Below are positions 1 to 6,000 of a DNA stretch of 8,072 bases, one piece after another. Position 1 is the first letter of the stretch. Every line of letters begins with the position of its first letter. A program made the position numbers and the translations under genes. The DNA is from DASTGO01 sp035719045 (lineage in GTDB: Bacteria; Actinomycetota; Actinomycetes; Actinomycetales; Kineosporiaceae), in the NCBI GenBank assembly GCA_035719045.1, contig DASTGO010000536.1, positions 1-8,072 of the forward strand, in the 5' to 3' direction. The notes under the pieces were generated by a model that did no database searches, was not told where the DNA came from, and worked only from the letters and a program-made list of their open reading frames with translations.

Positions 1-147
1 CTCCGGCGCGATCTGCATCAACTCCTGGCCGGCCGCCAGCCACAACTGCGCCAGATCATTGATCTCGTCCTCGTCCACCGCCGGCCACCCGTCACCGGTC
101 AGGACATGGAACATCTCCGCAGCCCACGGCGGAACCTCAAGTCCCAC
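1..147 (-). CDS. 5' end of a WXG100/CpnT-like N-terminal domain protein (partial, runs off left edge)
   Basis: Forty-nine codons are visible, reading leftward from a GTG at 147-145 and still open at base 1. The protein begins VGLEVPPWAAEMFHVLTGDG. It continues with a Trp-Pro (residues 21-22), an acidic D/E run (25-28) and a helix with Leu-Trp-Leu-Ala-Ala (35-39). The order 'short start, WP, acidic DEDE, Ala-rich helix' is typical of the WXG100-like N-terminal domain on actinobacterial polymorphic toxins and CpnT-type proteins, which are exported by type VII (ESX-like) machinery. The domain call rests on this pattern, and the effector part is outside the window. GTG 147 was chosen because upstream codons in frame encode Arg/Trp-rich, non-protein-like sequence; a GGTGG-type ribosome site lies just upstream but is weak. 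An internal ATG (114-112) is a less likely start. The gene has 280 bases or more of its own upstream region. Confidence 0.72.
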   Translation of the reverse strand, partial: MGLEVPPWAAEMFHVLTGDGWPAVDEDEINDLAQLWLAAGQELMQIAPE

Positions 148-428
148 AACCCACCACCGACCTGAGCGAGCCCGATGCCGGAGGACGTGTGGTCGCCAGA
201 AACGCCGGGCGGCCGTGCAGGCGAAGCGCTCAGTGCCTCGGGCCTCCCCCAGGCACTCCACCAGACCGTCTCCGGAATCTGGCCGCCTTGCCACGTCCCC
301 CACCGACCCGGTGCGATCATGATGGCAACTGGACCCGAGCGGCGCGTTAAAAGTACCCCAAACCGCTTGAGCTACAGGCGATTGACGATGAGGGAGAACC
401 CGCGACCTTCACCGGCCCCCCAACGCAC
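148..428. other. intergenic region upstream of the left-edge gene
   Basis: No reading frame here has convincing coding character on either strand. The region should hold the promoter of the minus-strand gene starting at 147. A TACTTT that could serve as a -10 lies on the minus strand at 355-350, but no good -35 stands 16-18 bases upstream of it. A short tRNA-like stretch overlaps this point (see findings). Confidence 0.5.
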
Positions 429-470
429 GACCTCCCCGTCATCGGACTGGAGGCCGATGAAGGGGAGGTT
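429..470 (-). terminator. stem-loop terminator of the SOD gene
   Basis: This is a near-perfect inverted repeat. Arm 430-437 pairs with 462-469 (8 bp), and arm 439-445 pairs with 454-460 (7 bp). There is one G/A mismatch (438/461), an 8-base loop (446-453), and a possible closing G-T pair (429/470). It begins 17 bases after the stop codon of the minus-strand superoxide dismutase. No T-run follows, which is common for actinomycete terminators. Confidence 0.75.
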
Positions 471-487
471 CGCGGGAGGGATCTGGC

Positions 488-1246
488 TCAGTGCGGGAAG
501 TTCCACTTCCGGGCGCTGGCGTAGCGGTGGGCCACGTCGTTCCAGTTGACGATGTCCCAGAGCTTCTTCACCCAGTCCGCGCGGACGTTCTTGTACTGCA
601 GGTAGTACGCGTGCTCCCAGGCATCGAACACCAGCAGCGGGATGGTGCCGAACCCGACGTTCCCCTGGTGGTCATAGATCTGCTCCACCAGCAGGCGCCG
701 GGACATCGGATCGTAGACCAGGGCGCCCCAGCCGGAGCCCTGGACACCCGTGGTCGCCGTGGTGAGCTGGGCCATGAACGCATCGAAGGACCCGAAGGAC
801 CCGTTGATCGCGTCGGCCAGGGCCCCGAGGGGGCGGCCCCCTCCGTACGGGCCCAGGTTCATCCAGAAGATCGAGTGCAGCACGTGGCCGGACAGGTTGA
901 ACGCCAGCGTCTTCTCCAACCCGACCAGAGCGTCGTAGTTGTTGGCGGCGCGGGCGGCCGCGAGCTTGTCCAGCGTGGTGTTGGCCCCGGTGACATAGGC
1001 GGCGTGGTGCTTGTCGTGGTGCAGGTGGAGCACCTCGGCCGTGATCACTCCTTCGAGGGCCGCGTAGCCGTAGGGCAGGTTGGGAAGGACGTAGGTGGCG
1101 GGGACGGCAGTGGCGGCGGGAGCAGCGGGGGCAGGAGCGGGCGAGGGGTCGCCTCCCGCCGCCATTGCCGCTGCACCCAGCGCACTGGTGATCCCGACAC
1201 CACCGGCGGTCGCCAGGAACATCCGGCGATTCCAGGCCATGGTCAT
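488..1246 (-). CDS. Tat-exported Fe/Mn superoxide dismutase
   Basis: The enzyme dismutates superoxide to oxygen and hydrogen peroxide; the signal peptide places it outside the membrane. The ATG at 1246 was chosen because GGGAGA (1257-1252) lies 5 bases upstream; a second ATG at 1240 is possible. The product has 252 residues. Residues 1-31 form a Tat signal: twin Arg 7-8 in NRRMFLATAG, then a hydrophobic core and an Ala-rich cleavage region. Residues 32-50 are an Ala/Pro linker. The catalytic domain runs from about 51 to 252. Aligned with E. coli SodB, the metal ligands are His76, His124, Asp208 and His212 (DAWEHAYYLQY), and the gateway Tyr is Tyr84. Second-shell His193 in YDHQ sits where mycobacterial SodA has His145. 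Gly120, rather than the Gln of E. coli SodB, occupies the other second-shell site. Fe or Mn use cannot be decided from sequence. The family is usually about 200 residues; the extra length is the signal and linker. The gene appears monocistronic with its own promoter and terminator. Confidence 0.95.
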   Translation of the reverse strand: MTMAWNRRMFLATAGGVGITSALGAAAMAAGGDPSPAPAPAAPAATAVPATYVLPNLPYGYAALEGVITAEVLHLHHDKHHAAYVTGANTTLDKLAAARAANNYDALVGLEKTLAFNLSGHVLHSIFWMNLGPYGGGRPLGALADAINGSFGSFDAFMAQLTTATTGVQGSGWGALVYDPMSRRLLVEQIYDHQGNVGFGTIPLLVFDAWEHAYYLQYKNVRADWVKKLWDIVNWNDVAHRYASARKWNFPH

Positions 1247-1360
1247 GCTGTTCTCCCGAAAGGTGTTCCCCCGTCGGATCAGCGATGAACCGACGAGGTG
1301 GGCTGCCGCGGGGACGGGAGCTGACCGCTCGTCATGCCCGGGACAGTGGTGGACACCGGA

Positions 1361-1390
1361 AAAGTAAGGAGTGCCTGACCAGACGGACAA
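1361..1390 (-). promoter_or_regulatory. candidate sigma-70 (HrdB-type) promoter of the SOD gene
   Basis: On the minus strand, TTGTCC (1390-1385) and TACTTT (1366-1361) are separated by 18 bases. This fits the streptomycete housekeeping pattern TTGNNN-N18-TANNNT. It would give a leader of about 105-110 bases before the ATG at 1246. The call rests on motif match only. Confidence 0.5.
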
Positions 1391-1396
1391 GGTCGT

Positions 1397-1456
1397 GGAC
1401 CTGTCCATTTCCCGCCAGCTCCAGGCCGTGACCTGGACAGGTGAGCCGCGTCACGG
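1397..1456. promoter_or_regulatory. dyad cluster just upstream of the SOD promoter, possible operator
   Basis: A 7-bp inverted repeat (CCGTGAC 1426-1432 with GTCACGG 1450-1456) encloses a second dyad (ACCTG 1431-1435 with CAGGT 1438-1442). A related GGACCTGTCC lies at 1397-1406. All are within about 70 bases upstream of the proposed -35. A regulator-binding role is inferred from position and symmetry; no known consensus was recognised. Confidence 0.3.
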
Positions 1457-1628
1457 TGGGGATCCGCGAACAAAGGGGACAGAACAAGCCCATCCGGCGC
1501 AGTGACTGAGGGGATCCCATCAGGCGGACTCAGGCGCCGCCCCCTACGGGATTCCCCCACGCGAGATCCGGACACGCCACGAGGCCCGCCTACGGGACCG
1601 GCTTCCCGGTCGGCACCGTTGCCCGGCC

Positions 1629-1678
1629 ACCCATACCGCCCAGACAACCCATACCGCGCAGACCACCCAGACCACCCA
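1629..1678. repeat. 18-bp tandem repeat with 9-bp degenerate continuation
   Basis: Two 18-bp units (1629-1646 and 1647-1664, differing at 2 positions) read ACCCATACCGCNCAGACN. They are followed by ACCCAGACC (1665-1673) and the start of another copy. The tract ends about 20 bases before the methyltransferase ribosome site. It lies in the leader of that gene, so it is one reason not to extend the CDS upstream. Confidence 0.7.
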
Positions 1679-1697
1679 AGGGTCGGACGGCACAGAT

Positions 1698-1703
1698 GGG
1701 AGG
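1698..1703 (+). promoter_or_regulatory. ribosome binding site fixing the methyltransferase start
   Basis: GGGAGG lies 8 bases before the GTG at 1712. This is a near-ideal Shine-Dalgarno, and it selects this GTG over the upstream in-frame GTG at 1502. Confidence 0.8.
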
Positions 1704-1711
1704 ATCGGGGC

Positions 1712-2302
1712 GTGTCGGGCGAGCGCTGGAACCACAACATCCACTGCCACCGGTTGATCGTCAACGCGGTGCCACGCACTGCACGGTCAGCCCTGGACGT
1801 CGGTTGCGGTGAGGGCACTCTGTGCCGGGCATTGCGGGAGCGTGTTCCACACGTCGTGGGCCTCGATGCGGATCCCGGCAGCATCGAGCTCGCAAGGGCG
1901 GCTGGGGGTGAGGTCGAGTACGTCCTCGGCGACTTCCTGGCGCACGAGTTCACGCCGCAGTCCTTCGACCTCGTGGCATCGGTGGCGACCCTGCATCACC
2001 TCGACGTCGAGGCGGCCCTGGTGCGGATGCGTGATCTTCTCCGCCCGGGTGGCGTGCTGGCCCTCGTCGGCCTGGCCAGACGCAGTCACGCCGACCTGCC
2101 CTATGACGTCGCCGGGTTCTTCGCCCACCGGCTGCTGAAGCTGCGCCACGGCTACTGGGAGCACCCGTCGCCGATCACCGACCCGACGATGACGCACCGC
2201 GAACTGCGAAAGGTCGTCACGTCCGTACTGCCGGCCGCCCGCTATCGGCGACACATACTCTTCCGCTTCTCCGTGGTCTGGACGAAGCCGTCAGGGGATT
2301 GA
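1712..2302 (+). CDS. class I SAM-dependent methyltransferase
   Basis: This is a small cytosolic enzyme of 196 residues that should transfer a methyl group from S-adenosylmethionine to an unknown acceptor. The start is GTG 1712, set by GGGAGG 8 bases upstream. The Rossmann-fold landmarks are in order. Motif I is LDVGCGEGT (28-36). The acidic ribose-binding position at the end of strand 2 is Asp52 in VVGLDAD. Strand 3 ends in GDF (73-75). Strand 4 is FDLVASVATLHHLD (85-98). The LLRPGGVLALVGL turn and strand 5 span 109-121. The N-terminus, NHNIHCHR (7-14), is a short cap helix often seen in actinobacterial ubiE-like methyltransferases. The C-terminal half carries few recognisable substrate-binding signals, so the substrate cannot be named. 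It is transcribed away from the SOD and converges on the small minus-strand gene. Nothing in the sequence ties it to a biosynthetic cluster. Confidence 0.9.
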   Translation: MSGERWNHNIHCHRLIVNAVPRTARSALDVGCGEGTLCRALRERVPHVVGLDADPGSIELARAAGGEVEYVLGDFLAHEFTPQSFDLVASVATLHHLDVEAALVRMRDLLRPGGVLALVGLARRSHADLPYDVAGFFAHRLLKLRHGYWEHPSPITDPTMTHRELRKVVTSVLPAARYRRHILFRFSVVWTKPSGD

Positions 2303-2324
2303 AACCCCTTGTCTCCCAGGGGTT
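2303..2324 (+). terminator. stem-loop directly after the methyltransferase stop
   Basis: A perfect 7-bp stem (AACCCCT 2303-2309 with AGGGGTT 2318-2324) has an 8-base loop. It starts at the base after the TGA. An alternative stem uses AGGGG 2293-2297, within the last codons, against 2305-2309. Being symmetric, it could act on the convergent gene too. Confidence 0.55.
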
Positions 2325-2342
2325 CGGGCTCCCGCCCAGGCA

Positions 2343-2376
2343 CAGCCGGCCACGGGACCAGCGACGACGCCGGCTG
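2343..2376. terminator. second stem-loop in the convergent intergenic region
   Basis: A perfect 8-bp inverted repeat, CAGCCGGC (2343-2350) with GCCGGCTG (2369-2376), has an 18-base loop. It sits between the ends of the methyltransferase and the small minus-strand gene. Confidence 0.4.
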
Positions 2377-2389
2377 CCAGAACGCCCAT

Positions 2390-2429
2390 CGCCGGGCCCG
2401 CCGTGGCCGGGCAGAGGCTCGGCCCGGCG
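2390..2429 (-). terminator. third stem-loop, probably serving the small minus-strand gene
   Basis: A perfect 9-bp inverted repeat, CGCCGGGCC (2390-2398) with GGCCCGGCG (2421-2429), has a 22-base loop. It begins 37 bases after the stop of the gene at 2467-2754. Its GC-only stem without a T-run suits an actinomycete terminator. Confidence 0.45.
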
Positions 2430-2466
2430 GGATCATGTCATGCGGGCGGCGGGAACAGGGCTGGGG

Positions 2467-2754
2467 TCAGAGCATCCGTCGGTGCGCGGGACTCTGCCGG
2501 TGCGCGACCAGGTACATCGCGGCGGCGCGGTCCGAGAGCGACTCCGGGGTCCGGTACATGCAGGGGTAGGAGCAGACGCCGACCAGACGTCCCGGATCGC
2601 TTTCGGTCACCATGCCGATCGCCTGGCCGCTCCAGGCCACCTGGCGCCACGCGAAACCGGGCACGGCCTTCGACCGCTGCAACTCCCCCAGGAAGGGCCT
2701 GCCGCGGGGGCGCTGCGACGGGGGGACAGGACGTTCGCCGCTGATGCCGGTCAA
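2467..2754 (-). CDS. small hypothetical protein, 95 residues
   Basis: I do not recognise a family. Coding is supported by third codon positions that are about 90% G/C, and by a balanced composition (several Trp, Tyr, Met and two Cys) unlike the Arg/Pro-rich shadow frames. The centre reads GFAWRQVAWSGQAIGMV, followed by a Cys-x4-Cys pair in GVCSYPCMY. The C-terminus is a predicted helix rich in Ala, Arg and His ending HRRML. No signal peptide or membrane segment is seen, so it is probably cytosolic. No ATG is available early. TTG 2754 is preferred because GAAGGAG ends 9 bases before it; TTG 2763 abuts the same Shine-Dalgarno and is less likely. It lies on the same strand as, and 290 bases behind, the giant gene, with two hairpins between them. 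It could be an accessory or immunity partner, or an unrelated gene. Confidence 0.62.
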   Translation of the reverse strand: MTGISGERPVPPSQRPRGRPFLGELQRSKAVPGFAWRQVAWSGQAIGMVTESDPGRLVGVCSYPCMYRTPESLSDRAAAMYLVAHRQSPAHRRML

Positions 2755-2791
2755 CGGGACCAACTCCTTCGGACTTCCCTCACGATGTGCT

Positions 2792-2829
2792 CGTCACCTG
2801 CACGACGTGGGCACGTGACCTGCATCACG
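2792..2829 (-). promoter_or_regulatory. paired 16-bp dyads, one matching the Streptomyces Crp pattern
   Basis: Two related 16-base dyads (2792-2807 and 2814-2829, three mismatches between them) are spaced 22 bases apart, about two helical turns. On the minus strand, 2828-2815 reads GTGATGCAGGTCAC. This fits GTG-N6-GNCAC, the pattern reported for S. coelicolor Crp. The second copy keeps only one good half. They lie 30-75 bases upstream of the small gene. Binding is inferred from motif and position. Confidence 0.35.
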
Positions 2830-2849
2830 CGGATCATTTCCTCGCGGAC

Positions 2850-2904
2850 ACAGTGCCGGCCCGGTCCCCACCGCGGAGAGGGAGCGAGAACCGGGCCGGA
2901 CTGT
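2850..2904 (-). terminator. long stem-loop downstream of the giant gene
   Basis: Fifteen base pairs form: ACAGT 2850-2854 with 2900-2904, and CCGGCCCGGT 2856-2865 with 2890-2899. A single G (2855) is bulged and the loop is 24 bases (2866-2889). It lies about 140 bases after the giant gene's stop. It should separate that gene's transcript from the small gene; it is symmetric enough to work in both directions. Confidence 0.65.
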
Positions 2905-2905
2905 C

Positions 2906-2934
2906 GGGCGGCCGACTCAGGGGAACGGCCGCCC
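2906..2934 (-). terminator. 9-bp perfect stem-loop adjoining the previous hairpin
   Basis: GGGCGGCCG (2906-2914) pairs perfectly with CGGCCGCCC (2926-2934) around an 11-base loop. Only one base separates it from the larger hairpin. On the minus strand, transcription leaving the giant gene meets this one first, so the two form a tandem terminator. Confidence 0.6.
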
Positions 2935-3043
2935 TACTCTCCACACGACCACTCACCCGCTGCGTCACGTACGGGATCGGCTCCGTCTCGTGGCGCCGCT
3001 CACCTCGGTCTCCCCGGACTCGGTGGTGCCGTCCGGTGCGGCA
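2935..3043. other. 3' untranslated stretch of the giant gene
   Basis: These 109 bases lie between the giant gene's stop and the hairpin pair. No coding frame or clear symmetric element was seen. Confidence 0.5.
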
Positions 3044-6000
3044 TCAGGCGGGCCCGGGCGGCACTGCGGTGGCGGTGGCGGTCGCGATGACGGTGGCGGC
3101 GGCGGGGGCGGTCATGGCGGTGGCGGTGGTCGTGGGGGCAGCGGCCAGCATCCGGGCCCGCCGGCGCCGCCACTCCCGCTCGTCGGGGGGCAGCGCGGTG
3201 CCCTTGATCACGCCCCAGCTCCAGCCCAGACGGTGGTCGTCCGGCCGACGGCGGACGGGGGTCCCGGCACCGACGGAAGGCACCGCCACCGCGCCGGACG
3301 GGGTGGGGACGGCGGCAGGACGCCCGTGCCACGCCCGGCCGGCGCGGTCCGGGCGAACCCCTCCGGGCCGGCCCACCCCGGAGTCCGGCGGGAACTGCAC
3401 CACCGTCCGCGAGACGTCCACCTGGTCGTGGGTCTGGGTCCGCAGGCCCATCGCCAGGCCCCGGTTGCGCCCGGCCATGCCCCTTTCCCGGGCGAGCAGG
3501 GTGCGCGGGCGCCAGTTGTGGTCGGTGCGCAGGACCTCGTTGCGCGCCTGGACCCAGTGCCGGGCCCGCTCCGGCTCGCCGCGCCGGGTGGCCAGTTCGG
3601 TGAGGACGCCGTAGACGTCGGCCATCACCCGGGCGACCGGACGGGGTCCGTAGCGGACGATGTAGCCGGCGTACTCGCTCGCCTGGGTCAGCCGGCCGAC
3701 CGACTCCTCGAACCGTGTCAGGTCGGCGTCGACGAGGTCGTGGCCCAGACTGTCCCGCAACTCGGCCGGGACGTCGGACCGGGAGTCCATCCCCCGGCGG
3801 ACCCACTCCAGCCGGTTGGCCCGGATCTCGGCGAGCACCGCCCCGGAGTTCATCAGCTCCCGGTCGTACTCGGCGTCCATCTTCTGGCCGGACACCATGA
3901 CGTCCAGACGCTTGCGCTCCATCCGCTGCCAGAATTCACGGGTCACCGTCCCGGCGGCGGGGGGCAGGCCCATGACGAGCATGTTGGAGGCAGCGAGGGG
4001 GGCTGACCCGTCGCTCCACAGCGGCAGGGCGCCCGAGCTGACCGCCGCCCCCACCGAGGCCCGGACCCGCTGGGTCGCCACGGACGCCTGGTCGTCCGGC
4101 ATCCGCAACTGGCCCTGGGCCTCCCGCCGGGCCTCCACGGTGCGCTCCACGCTCGCCTGCATGGTCACCAGGGGTCCGCCGACCAGGGCCTTCGGCACGA
4201 TCGCCACCGGCACACCGGCCCGCAGGGTGAGGTCGGCCCCGAGCGTGCGCCGCCTGGCCTCCAGCGGTGCCACCGTGACGTCCGGGTGTTCGGCCAGCAG
4301 GAACTCCAGCCGGTCCCGGTAGGGGGTGGCGTGCTCGTCCCGGGCGTCCTGCCAGCCGGCCAGATCCGCCAGCAGCCGGCGCATATGGGTCCGGTGCGCC
4401 CCGTCATGCCCGCGCTGCCGCGGCAGCCGCAGCACCACGCCTTCGCCGTTCACCCAGGTCCCCCGCCCGGTCGCCGTGACCGCTGCGCTGAACCGGGCCC
4501 GCCGGGACAGCGTGAGGTAGGGACCGGCCGTCACCGAGACACCCGCGGTCCCCGCCGACTGCCGTCCGATCGTCAGCTGCAGCCCAATCGAGGACGGGAA
4601 CTGCACGTCGAGGTAGGCGTCCTTGCGCACGCCGCCGTCGATCTGGGGCACGACGAAGAAGCTCACCTTCTGGCTGATGTTGTGCAGGAACAGCGGCAGC
4701 GCGAGGTTGGCGACGCCGAGGGTGTGCCCCTGGGTCACCCGCAGGTTCTGCCGGATCCCCCACTCCCGCAGCATCGGGTCGAGGAACGCGGCCACGTCCC
4801 CGGCGGTCCCGACCGGGCGGTCCGCGGCCGCGAGGTGGTGCATCGCCTCCTCGAGGTCCCGCTTGAGGGAGACGAGCTGCGGCCCGGCGCCGACGCCGTG
4901 GGCAGGGGCGAGCCGGTTCGCCCACCGGACCACGGCCCCGGTGAGGGTCTCGCCACGGCCCGCGGCGGCGGCGAGGTCCTTCAGCAGCGCCCCGCGCAGG
5001 TCACCGCGGCGGGAACTCCCCTCGGCCGGTCCGGTCCCGCCGGTCACCTCGGACAGGACACCCACCAGGGACCCGGCGTCCTTCGTCGTCACCACGCGGG
5101 ACGCCAGCCCGGGGAAGGGCTGCCGCTGGACCCAGCGCCCCCAGGTTTCGGCGAGCACGAGGTCCGCCGGAACCACCCCCGCAGAGCCGGACGTGCCCTC
5201 CCCGGCCGCGGACCGCTCCCGGGCCAGGGACACCAGGGCGGCGGCCCCACGGTCCAGTGCCCGGGCCGCAAACTCCTGGTGGGTGGAGAAGCCGAAGGCC
5301 TGCCCGAGTCGCTGCGCCGAGGCCAGCGTCCCGGCAGTGAGGGGAGTCTTGTCCGCCAGTCGCAGCCGTGACCAGACCCGTTCCAGCAGACCGGGTTCCG
5401 TGGCCGCCCGCTGCACCCAGGTCTCGAACAGGGTGTCCAGCCAGTGGTTGGCCTCCGCGTAGCGGCTGCCGGGGCCGACCGACAGCAACCCGTTCAGCAC
5501 CCCCGTGTAGGCCGCCCGCTCATGCCCGCTGCCGCCCCCCGCCGCTCCCCCGTGCAGGCGCCGGGCCGCGGCCTGCCGAGCGGCGGCCAGCCACTCCCGG
5601 TCCTGCGCCAGCGGGTCGTCCGCGCCGGGCTCGGTGCCGACGGATTCCTTTCCGGCGGGTTCCGTTGCGGCAGAACCCATTCCCGCAGTACTCCCTGCGG
5701 CAGAGCCCTTGTCGGCGGAATCGGTTCCGGCGGAGCCCTTCCCGGCGGAATCGGTTCCGGCGGGGTCGGACGGGGTGCCCGGCTGTGTGGCGAGCAGGGT
5801 GCGCTCGGCGGCGTCCGCCCGCCAGTAGACCGTGAGCGCGGCGATCGTCCGGTTGTCCAGCGGCGCCACAGCACGCTCGGAGACCTGACCGAGCAGCTCG
5901 ATGCCACGGTCGATCAGAGCCAGCTCACCCCAGAGGGCGCGCAGGTCCTCGGACGTACCCGTCGCCGGGCCCCGGGTCGGGGCAGCGGCCTTGTCCGAGC

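Larger units (their letters stand above)
1457..1711. other. divergent intergenic region upstream of the methyltransferase
   Basis: Apart from the tandem repeat and the ribosome site, no clear feature was seen. The plus frame is open from a GTG at 1502, but residues encoded before 1712 are Pro/Arg-rich low complexity and unlike the family. No TTGNNN/TANNNT pair of correct spacing was found for the plus-strand gene. Confidence 0.45.

Noticed and set aside
350..525. Plus-strand open frame with acidic protein-like sequence overlapping the SOD end
   Set aside because: It lacks a start codon, and much of it is produced by the two arms of the terminator hairpin at 429-470.
491..1288. 265-residue plus-strand frame opposite the SOD gene
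   Set aside because: Antisense shadow of a well-supported gene; Val/Gly/Arg-rich with no domain character.
1279..1335. 18-codon leader ORF in the SOD 5' leader (ATG at 1335, TGA at 1281-1279)
   Set aside because: No ribosome site at its ATG and no sign of attenuation structure; probably chance.
1502..1711. 70-codon N-terminal extension of the methyltransferase
   Set aside because: Pro/Arg-rich low-complexity sequence from a tandem repeat; GTG 1712 has a far better Shine-Dalgarno.
1279..1953. 224-residue minus-strand frame across the SOD leader and methyltransferase
   Set aside because: Overlaps the methyltransferase antisense, has Arg/Ser/Pro-rich composition, and includes the tandem repeat.
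2299..3090. 263-residue plus-strand frame over the small gene and hairpins
   Set aside because: Arg/Pro/Gly-rich shadow; the minus frame at 2467-2754 has the expected G/C third-position bias.
3000..4006. Gly-rich plus-strand and Arg/Pro-rich minus-strand frames near the giant's 3' end
   Set aside because: The poly-Gly run is the GGTGGC tract read in another frame; neither has an independent ribosome site or family features.
5624..5773. Tandem repeat considered as a CRISPR array
   Set aside because: Units are 15 bp, contiguous, in coding phase and without spacers.
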